Of a stretch of DNA of 18,781 nt, positions 1-7,517 are shown piece by piece. Positions within the stretch are counted from its first letter, which is position 1. The number at the start of each line of letters is the position of its first letter. The stretch lies in NCBI GenBank assembly GCA_010025475.1, contig RGTE01000011.1, positions 1 through 18,781 on the forward strand. The letters run 5' to 3'. This DNA is from Verrucomicrobiota bacterium (GTDB lineage: Bacteria; Verrucomicrobiota; Verrucomicrobiia; Methylacidiphilales; Verrucolacustridaceae). A model generated the notes under the pieces. That model was given only the letters and a program-made list of their open reading frames with translations, was not told the DNA's origin and did not search any database. The position numbers and the translations under genes are program-made.

Positions 1-1052
1 AAAGCGGTGAAACGGGCCCAGTCCATCCTCCCGCCGGGCGGAGGCAACCATCGCCGACGGCCGTACAGCGTTCGAACCTCGGACACCTTCGGATCCTCGG
101 CAGCCTGCCGGGCCTCGTCATGCCAGCGCTGCAGCGCCGGGTACGCCCCAAAAAACTTCTCCCGAAACTCCCTCGCCTCCTTCTCCGAAAGTTTCAGGCC
201 GAAGGAAATTCTTCCGTACTCGGCCAAACCCCGGGCTGACATTCCGTAGAGCAGTCCAAAATTCACCGCCTTGGCCAATTTTCTCTCCTCTTCCCCCACT
301 TTTTCCGCCGGCTTGCCGGCGAGTTTTCCGGCCGTCAACGCATGGATGTCCTGCCCGGAGCGGAAGGCCGCCAGCATGGCTTCCTCCTTTGCCAGGAAAG
401 CCGCCACCCTTAACTCGATTTGGGAATAGTCCGCAATGACCAGGATATCCTTGGGACCGGCCACAAAACAGGAGCGCATCCCGGCGTCCCGACCCACGTT
501 TTGGAGATTCGGCTCCCGGCAGGAGAACCTTCCGGTCGCCGTGCCGAGCGGATCGAACTCCGCGTGGATCTTGCCGTCTTTTCCGATCGCTTCCCGGTAC
601 GTCGTGATCATCTGCGCCCGCTTTTCCGCCGCCCGGCTCCTCAGCACCAGTTCCGCCGCCGCGTCCCCGGTCATCACCAGCGACACCTCGTCGGTGGATT
701 TTAGTTTCAGACCACGTTTTTCCAGGGCCTCCTTGACCTGTTTTGGGCTGCGCGGATTGAGATCCGCCCCCAGCACCTCCTGGACCTTTTTCTCCGCCTC
801 CGCCCGGTTTTTTTCTGCGGTACGGGCCAACGCATCCAGTTTTGTTTCATCCACCCGGATTCCCCTTTCCCGCATGCCCGCCACCACCGGGGCGAGTTGG
901 CACTCCAGCTGCCATACCTTTTCCAAACCGGCTTCCCGAAGTTCCCGGGCCCAGTCCCGCTTTTCCTCCGAAGCCGGGAGTAACTCTTCTTTGGCATTCC
1001 CCCGGCCCGCCTCCAAAAGCCGCCGGGCCAATATCTGTTCCTGAGGATTCAT
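1..1052 (-). CDS. Family-A DNA polymerase, polymerase domain only (partial, runs off left edge)
   Basis: This is a template-directed DNA polymerase of the Pol I family, and 350 residues are visible. After about 40 residues comes the thumb region. It is followed by TGRFSC (173-178) and PNLQN (181-185), motif A with catalytic Asp208 in VIADYSQIELR, and motif B with Arg257, Lys261, Phe265 and Tyr269 in RKLAKAVNFGLLYG. Motif C (HDE) lies beyond the edge. Phe265 matches the Taq F667 position. The ATG at 1052 is the start, or GTG at 1055; an in-frame TAG at 1062-1064 blocks any extension. The protein therefore lacks both the 5'-nuclease and the 3'-5' exonuclease domains of bacterial Pol I. It is divergent from pdxJ across 84 bp. 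Family assignment is firm. Whether it is the main Pol I or an accessory repair enzyme cannot be told here. Confidence 0.93.
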   Translation of the reverse strand, partial: MNPQEQILARRLLEAGRGNAKEELLPASEEKRDWARELREAGLEKVWQLECQLAPVVAGMRERGIRVDETKLDALARTAEKNRAEAEKKVQEVLGADLNPRSPKQVKEALEKRGLKLKSTDEVSLVMTGDAAAELVLRSRAAEKRAQMITTYREAIGKDGKIHAEFDPLGTATGRFSCREPNLQNVGRDAGMRSCFVAGPKDILVIADYSQIELRVAAFLAKEEAMLAAFRSGQDIHALTAGKLAGKPAEKVGEEERKLAKAVNFGLLYGMSARGLAEYGRISFGLKLSEKEAREFREKFFGAYPALQRWHDEARQAAEDPKVSEVRTLYGRRRWLPPPGGRMDWARFTA

Positions 1053-1136
1053 CACCCGATTCTACCCCACGACCGCCGCGGTAGAACGGCCAACTTCCGC
1101 CTCAACTTGGCTTCCCGGCGGTGATATCCTTTTCGG

Positions 1137-1874
1137 ATGATTCGTTTGGGCGTGAACATCGACCACGTGGCCACGTTGCGGCAGGCCCGGTATCGGAATC
1201 ACGCCGCCCCCACGTCCCCGGAACCGGATCCCCTGGTGGCGGCTAGGATCTGCATGGCCGCCGGAGCCCACTCCCTCACCGTTCATCTGCGCGAGGATCG
1301 CCGCCATATCCAGGACGACGATGTCCACCGAATCGCCCGGGAATTTCGGGATCGCCTGAATCTGGAAATGGCCGCCACCCCGGCAATGGTCGATTTCGCC
1401 TTGCGCCTGAGACCTTCGGAAGTCTGTCTGGTTCCCGAAAACCGCGCCGAGGTCACCACGGAGGGCGGTCTGGATGCGGCCGGACAGGAAAAAACCTTGC
1501 AACCTGTGGTTCAAAAACTCCGGGAAGCGGGAATTTTGGTCAGCCTTTTCATCGATCCGGACGCCCGGCAGGTGACCGCCTCCGCCGCCCTCCAAGCCCC
1601 GGTGATCGAACTGCACACCGGCAAATTCGCCGATGCCACCCAGGCCATGCGCCCGACCGAGCTGAAGCGGCTCCTCCAAGCATCCTCACAAGCCCACCAA
1701 CTCAAGCTGCAGGTGAATGCCGGACACGGGCTACGACTTTCCAATCTGCCGGAGCTGCTGAAGGTGCCCAATCTCCATACGCTCAACATCGGCCACTCCC
1801 TCGTCAGCCATGCCCTGACCGTGGGCTTCGACCGAAGCGTCAGGGATTTTTTGGAGGCCATCGCCGGAAAATGA
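1137..1874 (+). CDS. pdxJ: Pyridoxine 5'-phosphate synthase PdxJ
   Basis: PdxJ condenses 1-deoxy-D-xylulose 5-phosphate with 3-amino-2-oxopropyl phosphate to pyridoxine 5'-phosphate, the last ring-forming step of DXP-dependent vitamin B6 synthesis in the cytoplasm. The 245-residue length is normal for this TIM-barrel family. The N-terminal LGVNIDHVATLRQAR signature is present (4-18). HLRED (50-54) carries the equivalents of the catalytic His and Arg, Glu77 lies in LNLEMA, and His197 lies in NAGHGL. The start is the first ATG, with no clear Shine-Dalgarno. The stop overlaps the acpS start in ATGA, so the two are probably translationally coupled. The pdxJ-acpS pairing is common in bacteria. All key residues look intact. 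Confidence 0.97.
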   Translation: MIRLGVNIDHVATLRQARYRNHAAPTSPEPDPLVAARICMAAGAHSLTVHLREDRRHIQDDDVHRIAREFRDRLNLEMAATPAMVDFALRLRPSEVCLVPENRAEVTTEGGLDAAGQEKTLQPVVQKLREAGILVSLFIDPDARQVTASAALQAPVIELHTGKFADATQAMRPTELKRLLQASSQAHQLKLQVNAGHGLRLSNLPELLKVPNLHTLNIGHSLVSHALTVGFDRSVRDFLEAIAGK

Positions 1875-2263
1875 GCACGGAACGTTTACTGGGATTGGGC
1901 ATGGATTTGGTCGAGATCGACCGCATTGAGGATTCCATGAGGAAATTTGGGAAACGTTTCACCCAGCGAATTTTCCATCCTGCCGAGGTGGCCTATGCCG
2001 AAAGCCAGGCCCGGCCGGCCACTCACCTAGCCGCCCGTTTCGCCGCCAAGGAGGCCGCCTCCAAGGCGTTCGGTACTGGCATCGGAAAATCTCTCCCCTG
2101 GCTCGGCATGGAAATCGGTCGCCACTCCTCCGGCGAGCCTTTCCTCCGTTTTCATGCCGCCGGGGCGGATCTGGCCAAAACCCGCGGTGTGGCCCGCGCC
2201 CTCGTCACCCTCAGCCACACCCGCACCCACTCGGCGGCCACGGTCGCCCTGCTTGGCCCATGA
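1871..2263 (+). CDS. acpS: Holo-[acyl-carrier-protein] synthase AcpS
   Basis: AcpS transfers 4'-phosphopantetheine from CoA to the serine of acyl carrier protein, activating it for fatty acid synthesis. The 130-residue length fits the AcpS class of phosphopantetheinyl transferases. The Mg-binding Asp12 lies in GLGMDLVEIDRIE, and Glu61 lies in the second signature RFAAKEAASKAFGTG. The C-terminal LVTLSHTRTHSAATVAL matches the conserved LSH motif. The gene overlaps pdxJ by ATGA upstream and nnr by ATGA downstream, so it is the middle gene of a coupled cluster. Nothing appears broken. Confidence 0.96.
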   Translation: MSTERLLGLGMDLVEIDRIEDSMRKFGKRFTQRIFHPAEVAYAESQARPATHLAARFAAKEAASKAFGTGIGKSLPWLGMEIGRHSSGEPFLRFHAAGADLAKTRGVARALVTLSHTRTHSAATVALLGP

Positions 2264-3768
2264 TCGTTCTCTCCCCGGCTCAAGCCCGCGCCTGGGAGGA
2301 AAAAAGCCTCCGCGAGGGCGCGCGCATGAAGGACCTGATGCGGCAGGCGGTTTCAGGAACTCTGCGCGAAATTCAGCCTCATCTTCCGCTGCCAGGACAC
2401 GCCCTGTTTCTTGTCGGACCGGGTCATAACGGTGACGACGCCGTTCTGCTCGCCATGGAAATGAAGGAGCTGGGTTGGGACATTGAACTCCTTCTCTCCC
2501 GGGCTCCGGCTAAACGGGTCCATCCCGACCCGCGAGTGAAGGCCAAGGTCTGGAAAAAAGCCCTGGTTTGGCCGGCCAAACCGGCGGGATTTCTAAAAGC
2601 CAAAGGACCTCGCGTGGTGATCGATGGCCTTCTTGGTCTTGGTGCGGTTCCGCCTCCCCGTCCACCCGAGACCGCTGTCCTCCACTGGATCGCCAAAGAA
2701 CGCCGGGCCACGGATCTATTTATCGCGCTGGATTTGCCGACCGGCCTTCATCCTGCCGAAGGTCATGCGCCGGGAGCCGTGTTCTCGGCGGAAATCACCG
2801 TGGCTCTTGGCTCCGTGAAATCCGGTTGCCTGCAGGATCAGGCCCTGCCTCATCTCGGCCGTCTCCGCGGAGTTCCGATTGATTTCGGAGCACCTGCGCC
2901 CAAATCGAATGCTGATTTTCTCCTGCCCTCCGAAGCCTGCCGGCTGATCCACATCCGCGCGGCGACGCTGCACAAACATTCTGCCGGCACCGTCCATTTG
3001 TGGGCCGGCTCCACCGCCTATCCGGGCGCCGCCCTGCTGGCTTCGGAAGGCGCTCTTCGTTCCGGTGCCGGTTATGTGCGGCTCTTCACCGATCGACCCC
3101 TTACCCCCAGCATCCCGGCCCGCCTGCCGGAACTGCTCCTTACCCCGCATGCGGAGGGCACGGCTCCCGACCTCGTTGCCTTCCAAAATCAGGCCCGGGC
3201 TTTGGTGGTTGGACCTGGCTTGCCTCCCTCGGCCGCACTGGAAGATTTTCTGGCCCGTCTACTTTCCTCCGCCACGGTCCCCATCGTGTTGGATGCGGGA
3301 GCGCTCGACGTTGTCGCGTCTCACCCCGATTGGCTTGAGAATGCCAAGTCCCCGGTGATTCTGACCCCCCACACGGGAGAGCTTGCCCGCCTCCTTGGAC
3401 AAAAGGTGAGCGACCGCGCGGAAGCCGCCCGGGCATGGCTGGATCGCCATCCCCAAACCCTGCTGGTCGCCAAGGGACCCCACACGTTGGTCGCTTCCGC
3501 CGATCATCCCTTCAGCCACAACGCCACTGGCGGGCCGGCCCAGGCGACCGCCGGGATGGGCGATTTGCTGGCGGGCCTGCTTGGCGGCCTCCTTGCCGCC
3601 GGATACCCGCCCTTTGATGCCGCCCGTCTGGCGGTGCATTGGCATGGCTTGGCGGCGGATCTCGCTGACGGGGCAGGTGGCCCCGTGGTACTGGCCTCCG
3701 GGGTGGCCCGATATCTTCCAGCGGCTTGGCGAACCCTGTCAGGCAGGGCAACTTCCTTCCTTCCATGA
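2260..3768 (+). CDS. nnr: Bifunctional NAD(P)H-hydrate repair enzyme (epimerase / ADP-dependent dehydratase)
   Basis: This enzyme repairs damaged NADH/NADPH hydrates. The N-terminal YjeF domain epimerises R to S forms, and the C-terminal ribokinase-like domain dehydrates the S form using ADP. At 502 residues it has the usual fused length. Epimerase signs include VGPGHNGDDAVLLA (usually GNNGGDG), VIDGLLGLG and ALDLPTGLHPAEG. Dehydratase signs include the HKHSAGTVHLWAG start, ALRSGAGYVRL, LTPHTGEL and the nucleotide/catalytic loop NATGGPAQATAGMGDLLAG. The epimerase glycine-rich loop deviates from consensus (HNGDDA), so that activity is less certain than the dehydratase. The gene follows acpS and precedes the sugar transferase, both by ATGA overlaps. 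Pairing with acpS is a widely seen order. Confidence 0.93.
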   Translation: MIVLSPAQARAWEEKSLREGARMKDLMRQAVSGTLREIQPHLPLPGHALFLVGPGHNGDDAVLLAMEMKELGWDIELLLSRAPAKRVHPDPRVKAKVWKKALVWPAKPAGFLKAKGPRVVIDGLLGLGAVPPPRPPETAVLHWIAKERRATDLFIALDLPTGLHPAEGHAPGAVFSAEITVALGSVKSGCLQDQALPHLGRLRGVPIDFGAPAPKSNADFLLPSEACRLIHIRAATLHKHSAGTVHLWAGSTAYPGAALLASEGALRSGAGYVRLFTDRPLTPSIPARLPELLLTPHAEGTAPDLVAFQNQARALVVGPGLPPSAALEDFLARLLSSATVPIVLDAGALDVVASHPDWLENAKSPVILTPHTGELARLLGQKVSDRAEAARAWLDRHPQTLLVAKGPHTLVASADHPFSHNATGGPAQATAGMGDLLAGLLGGLLAAGYPPFDAARLAVHWHGLAADLADGAGGPVVLASGVARYLPAAWRTLSGRATSFLP

Positions 3769-5159
3769 ACCTAGGCGACGTCCGGCAGATCAAAATCTGG
3801 CTACAGCTGATCGACGGTCTTTTGGCCGCAACCGCCTTCATCGCCGCCTACTACCTCCGCGTGCATATTCTCCCGGGGATTCTTCCCTTGGAATCCCGCG
3901 AGATCGGGGAGTTCCAGATATACATTCCTTATACCGGCATGATGGGGCTTTTGGCACCTTTGGTGCTGAGCCGCCGTGGGCTTTACCGGCATTTTTCCGG
4001 CCGCGGGCGCAAGGCCAACTGGGCGGCCATGTTCGAGGCCGGCCTGATTCTTTTTCTGATCGGCGTATCCGTCATCTTCTTTTTCAAACAGTCTCCCAGC
4101 CGAATCGTCTTTATTCTTTTTGTCCCCATCTTTTTCTTTTTCCTTTTTCTGCGGGAAGAGTTTTTGTTCCGCTTTCGGTTATTCCGCCGGCAAACCGAGC
4201 ACTACTCCGTGCGCCTTTTGCTGGTGACCGACTCTCCGGAGGGCTCGGATCGCTGGATTAATCTCTTTTCCGACGCCCCGGTCGGCATCCGGGTCACCCG
4301 CACTTTCCGGGCTGAATCAGGCTCCATCCAGGATTTCGCCGAAGCCCTCCACGAGGACTCGGCCGGGATCGCGCTTTTTGACGTGAGCACCCGGCACATG
4401 AATTGGACGGCCCAGGCGATCAAGGCCTGCGAGGAGGAGGGCATCGAGGCATGGCTCAGCACGGATTTTGTGGGCACTCAGATTGCCCGGGCCCAATTCG
4501 AGGAGATCATGAACCGGAATCTCCTGGTGTTTCGCTCCACCCGGGCGGGAACCTGGCAGTTCGTGGCCAAGGTGTTGATCGACCGGATCGCCTCCACCTT
4601 TCTCCTTCTTCTTCTTTCCCCTTTGCTGTTGGTGATCTGGATCGCCATCAAGCTGGAGTCGTCCGGACCGGCCCTCTTTCGGCAGCGCCGGAGCGGGCGG
4701 CATGGCGATCCCTTCACCATGTACAAGTTTCGCACCATGCATTCCGATGCCGAGATGCGAAAAGCCGAGTTGGAGGCTTTGAATGAAATGTCCGGGCCGG
4801 TGTTCAAGATCAAGAAAGACCCCCGGGTGACCCGCGTCGGCGCCTTTCTCCGCTTCACTTCCCTCGATGAGCTGCCCCAGCTCATCAACGTGTTCCTCGG
4901 CCATATGAGCCTGGTGGGACCACGTCCTCTGCCGACGTATGAAACCTTGGCCATGACGGCGAATGCCCAGCGCCGGCGCCTCAGTGTCACTCCCGGCATG
5001 ACCTGCCTTTGGCAGATTTCCGGCCGGAACGAGGTGAAGGACTTCTCCGATTGGGTCCGACTGGATCTGGAGTACATTGACCAATGGTCTCTCTGGCTCG
5101 ATTTCCAGATTCTGCTCCAGACGATTCCCGCGGTCCTCTTCGGCCGGGGCGCCCGCTGA
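3765..5159 (+). CDS. Exopolysaccharide polyprenyl-phosphate sugar-1-phosphate transferase (WcaJ/WbaP type)
   Basis: This is an integral membrane enzyme predicted to load the first sugar-1-phosphate from a UDP-sugar onto undecaprenyl phosphate, starting an exopolysaccharide or O-antigen repeat unit. It has 464 residues from the ATG at 3765. That start overlaps the nnr stop as ATGA, like the upstream junctions; a TTG at 3726 is in frame but less likely. Hydrophobic helices lie near residues 12-32, 55-70, 88-107 and 113-130. A soluble CoA-binding-like middle domain follows, then a fifth hydrophobic segment (277-297). The C-terminal bacterial sugar transferase domain carries FRQRRSGRHGDPFTMYKFRTM, TSLDELPQLINVFLGHMSLVGPRP and PGMTCLWQISGR. 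The sugar specificity cannot be read. No other glycan genes are in the window, so it may act with a distant cluster. Confidence 0.92.
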   Translation: MNLGDVRQIKIWLQLIDGLLAATAFIAAYYLRVHILPGILPLESREIGEFQIYIPYTGMMGLLAPLVLSRRGLYRHFSGRGRKANWAAMFEAGLILFLIGVSVIFFFKQSPSRIVFILFVPIFFFFLFLREEFLFRFRLFRRQTEHYSVRLLLVTDSPEGSDRWINLFSDAPVGIRVTRTFRAESGSIQDFAEALHEDSAGIALFDVSTRHMNWTAQAIKACEEEGIEAWLSTDFVGTQIARAQFEEIMNRNLLVFRSTRAGTWQFVAKVLIDRIASTFLLLLLSPLLLVIWIAIKLESSGPALFRQRRSGRHGDPFTMYKFRTMHSDAEMRKAELEALNEMSGPVFKIKKDPRVTRVGAFLRFTSLDELPQLINVFLGHMSLVGPRPLPTYETLAMTANAQRRRLSVTPGMTCLWQISGRNEVKDFSDWVRLDLEYIDQWSLWLDFQILLQTIPAVLFGRGAR

Positions 5160-5167
5160 ACGGGCCG

Positions 5168-6220
5168 GTGAACCCCCTCCTGCTCGACGTTCCAGCAACG
5201 GAATGGAATCTTCCTGCCGCGGAACCATGGCGGCAAAAACAACTCCGGGAATGGATCTTTCAAAAGTTCGCCTCTTCCTTTGCGGAAATGTCCAACCTCC
5301 CGGCACCTCTGCGTTCCGATCTGACCGGCCGCTTCCGTCTGGCTGCGGTCGAGCCGGTCAAGATTCAAGGTTCTGAGGATACCACGCGGAAAATCCTTTG
5401 GCGGCTGGGGGACGGATCCCTGCTGGAATCCGTTTTGATCCCCGCCAACCCGGGCCGGGCAGGCGATCGCAGCGCTCGCCTGACCCTCTGCATCTCCAGT
5501 CAGGTCGGTTGCGCCTACGGATGCCGGTTCTGCGCCAGCGGCCTGGAGGGTTGGCGGCGGAATCTCACCGCCGCCGAAATCGTTGGACAGGTGCTAGGGG
5601 CGGCCAGAATCGCCGGCCGTCGCCCCGACAACCTTGTCTTCATGGGCATGGGGGAACCTTTGGCCAACTTACCCCGCCTTTGTGCCGCCATGGAAACCCT
5701 CACCTCCCCCGAGGGCGTTGGCATCGGGGCCCGTCATTTGACCGTCTCTACCAGTGGCCTCGCCCCGCAGATCGAGGAGCTTGCTAAGGTACCCGGCCAA
5801 TTCCGCCTGGCCTTGTCCCTTCACGCCGGCACCAACCAGACCCGGGATAAAATCATGCCGGTGAACCGTAAATACCCCCTGGAAAAACTTATTCCTGCCT
5901 GCGAGGTTTTTGTCCGGGCCAAGCGCAAGATGATTACCTTTGAGTACATCCTCCTCAAAGATCTGAACGACGACCCCGCTGAGGCCCGGGCGGTCGTCCG
6001 CCACGCCCGCCGGCTTCATGCCAAAGTGAATCTGATTCCCTATAACAACGTGGAGGGCCTGCCCTACGAACGTCCCACCGAGCCGGCCATCCGGCGTTTC
6101 CAAAAAGTCTTTCGGGATGCCGGGGTGGAGGCCACGGTCCGAAGGGAAAAAGGCCACGACATCGACGCTGCCTGCGGCCAACTCCGGCTCCGCGAGGAAA
6201 AGACCGCCCTGCCCTCCTAA
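5168..6220 (+). CDS. rlmN: Dual-specificity 23S rRNA/tRNA adenine C2-methyltransferase RlmN
   Basis: RlmN is a radical-SAM enzyme that methylates C2 of A2503 in 23S rRNA and A37 of some tRNAs. From the GTG at 5168 it is 350 residues, the normal length. The CxxxCxxC cluster ligands are Cys115, Cys119 and Cys122 in GCAYGCRFC. Cys108 and Cys336 (in DAACGQL) match the two mechanistic cysteines of E. coli RlmN. Other signatures are FMGMGEPLAN, TVSTSGLAP, LALSLHAG and LIPYNNVEG. An ATG at 5084 would give 28 more residues but overlap the sugar transferase by 76 bases, so GTG 5168 is preferred; the start is uncertain. Its stop overlaps the convergent glpX stop by 4 bases. Confidence 0.95.
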   Translation: MNPLLLDVPATEWNLPAAEPWRQKQLREWIFQKFASSFAEMSNLPAPLRSDLTGRFRLAAVEPVKIQGSEDTTRKILWRLGDGSLLESVLIPANPGRAGDRSARLTLCISSQVGCAYGCRFCASGLEGWRRNLTAAEIVGQVLGAARIAGRRPDNLVFMGMGEPLANLPRLCAAMETLTSPEGVGIGARHLTVSTSGLAPQIEELAKVPGQFRLALSLHAGTNQTRDKIMPVNRKYPLEKLIPACEVFVRAKRKMITFEYILLKDLNDDPAEARAVVRHARRLHAKVNLIPYNNVEGLPYERPTEPAIRRFQKVFRDAGVEATVRREKGHDIDAACGQLRLREEKTALPS

Positions 6221-7296
6221 CCTTTCCCGATCTTCGACTCCTTGCCGACCCCCCCTCGACTGCGCAGGTGAATGGTTTTTTGCTCGAGGTCGTGCACGGC
6301 CCGGATGTAACGCACCGTTCGGCTCTTGGCCCGCATCAGAATTGTATGGGTGATGGCCTTGTGTCCGATCAGCTTCACCCCCGGCAGAAGCGGGCTCTCA
6401 ATGATTCCGGTGGCCGAAAAGATCGCGCTTTCCCCGGTGACAATATCCCGGGACCGAAAGATCCGCTGGATCTCTGTCTCGGGCATCCCTTTGACCTCCC
6501 TCGCCTTGGCCTCCGGGTTGGGAAACCACATCCGCAGTTGGATTTCCCCGCCCAGCGCACGCAGAGCTGTGGCCGTCAGCACCCCCTCGGGAGATCCCCC
6601 GATCCCGACATAAAGATCGATTCCGGAATCGGGCAGGGCGGGAGCCACGGCCGCGGTGATATCCCCGTCCCCGATCGTCCGGAGCGAGGCCCCGCACCGG
6701 CGAATGGCATCGATAAAAGCCTGATTTCTTGGCCGATCCAGCACCAGCACCACCATGTCCGTGATGCGCTTGTTCAGGATCTCAGCCATCCGCGGCAAGG
6801 TCTCCTCCAGGGGGGCATCGAGAAAATTGGCTTGGGGATCTTTGCGGCGCAGGAAATCAGCCACGGTGGGCCCGTACGAAATCTTGTGGGAATAGTAGCT
6901 GGGAATGTTTCGCATCGCCGGTTGCGTCGATTCTTGGGGAAGTTCCGCGGCGGCCATCACCGAGATGGCGTTGGGAGAGCCTTTGGAAAGGTTGGTGGTT
7001 CCGTCGATGGGGTCGAGGGCGATGTTGAAAACAGGGTCATGCGGGCCCCACTTGCCTAACTTGTCCCCCAGAAAGATGCCGGGGGCGTTGTCCTTAATGC
7101 CTTCCCCGATTACCACCTCACCCCGGATGTCAACCAAGTCAAAGACTCCCTGGATGGCGTCACAGGCAGACGCATCTGCCTGTTCTTTCTCCCCCTTGCC
7201 GATGAACCGCATCGCGTTGAGGGCGGCGTTCTCCGTGGCGCGGACGAATTCAAATTCCACGGAGCGCTCGAGGTCGGGCATGCGGATACCATACAA
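6217..7296 (-). CDS. glpX: Class II fructose-1,6-bisphosphatase GlpX
   Basis: GlpX hydrolyses fructose 1,6-bisphosphate to fructose 6-phosphate in gluconeogenesis, and in some organisms also sedoheptulose bisphosphate. The 359-residue protein begins near LERSVEFEFVRATENAALNA, typical of the family. It carries the metal-binding GEVVIGEGIKDNAP loop and the Li-sensitive phosphatase motif ALDPIDGTTNLSKG. GDGDITAAVAPALPDSGIDLYVGIGGSPEGV is the family's substrate-binding block. It may start at the second Met (7281), closer to most relatives. It lies downstream of tRNA-Leu on the same strand, so read-through from the tRNA promoter could reach it. The sequence shows no other promoter clearly. Confidence 0.96.
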   Translation of the reverse strand: MYGIRMPDLERSVEFEFVRATENAALNAMRFIGKGEKEQADASACDAIQGVFDLVDIRGEVVIGEGIKDNAPGIFLGDKLGKWGPHDPVFNIALDPIDGTTNLSKGSPNAISVMAAAELPQESTQPAMRNIPSYYSHKISYGPTVADFLRRKDPQANFLDAPLEETLPRMAEILNKRITDMVVLVLDRPRNQAFIDAIRRCGASLRTIGDGDITAAVAPALPDSGIDLYVGIGGSPEGVLTATALRALGGEIQLRMWFPNPEAKAREVKGMPETEIQRIFRSRDIVTGESAIFSATGIIESPLLPGVKLIGHKAITHTILMRAKSRTVRYIRAVHDLEQKTIHLRSRGGVGKESKIGKG

Positions 7297-7306
7297 ACTT
7301 CCGAAG

Positions 7307-7324
7307 TGCGCTCGAGAGGATTTG
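7307..7324 (-). repeat. 18-base copy of the tRNA-Leu 3' end
   Basis: These 18 bases are identical to 7397-7414 and run from the T-loop through the acceptor to the discriminator base of tRNA-Leu(GAG). They sit between that tRNA and glpX. Read on the minus strand, GAGG and CCTC can still pair as a T-stem around an altered 8-base loop. Weaker resemblance to the tRNA variable arm continues upstream. The copy is either a remnant of a decayed tandem tRNA-Leu or an attachment-site scar. It is too short and lacks a folding 5' half, so it is not a working tRNA. Confidence 0.7.
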
Positions 7325-7396
7325 CGCCCTCGCAGACTTACCCCCGCGCTAATCGATCATCGCCTCCGGCAGGCGGGACACTCTCGCTTGCTGCGC

Positions 7397-7478
7397 TGCG
7401 CTCGAGAGGATTTGAACCTCCATGGGTTGCCCCGCTACCACCTCAAGGTAGTGCGTCTGCCAGTTTCGCCACGAGCGC
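7397..7478 (-). tRNA. tRNA-Leu (anticodon GAG)
   Basis: This is an 82-base class II tRNA. The 7-bp acceptor stem GCGCTCG/CGAGCGC is perfect. The D-loop contains the GG pair (AAACTGGCAGA). The anticodon stem CTACC/GGTAG closes the loop TTGAGGT, giving anticodon GAG, which reads CUC and CUU leucine codons. A long variable arm (stem GGG/CCC) is typical of tRNA-Leu. The T-arm is GGAGG-TTCAAAT-CCTCT with one G-T pair. The discriminator base is A, as required for LeuRS, and CCA is not encoded. It lies 18 bases after the glycosylase stop and is followed by a partial copy of its own 3' end. Confidence 0.96.
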
Positions 7479-7488
7479 GTGAGGTTGA

Positions 7489-7517
7489 ATCATAATTCAG
7501 CCCTCCTCGCCTGACAA
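7489..7517 (-). promoter_or_regulatory. sigma70-like promoter for tRNA-Leu
   Basis: On the minus strand a -35 hexamer TTGTCA (7517-7512) and a -10 hexamer TATGAT (7494-7489) are separated by exactly 17 bases. Each matches consensus at 5 of 6 positions. The -10 ends 10 bases before the tRNA 5' end. The -35 lies within the last codons of the uracil-DNA glycosylase gene. The fit in spacing and position supports a real promoter, though this is from sequence only. Confidence 0.72.

Noticed and set aside
4317..5306. 329-codon open frame antisense to the sugar transferase
   Set aside because: It is a shadow of a recognised membrane transferase with all motifs in the + frame.
7263..7272. Third GCGCTCGAGG-like match near the glpX start, as another tRNA end copy
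   Set aside because: It is only about 10 bases, lies inside the glpX coding sequence and lacks the T-loop part, so chance is sufficient.
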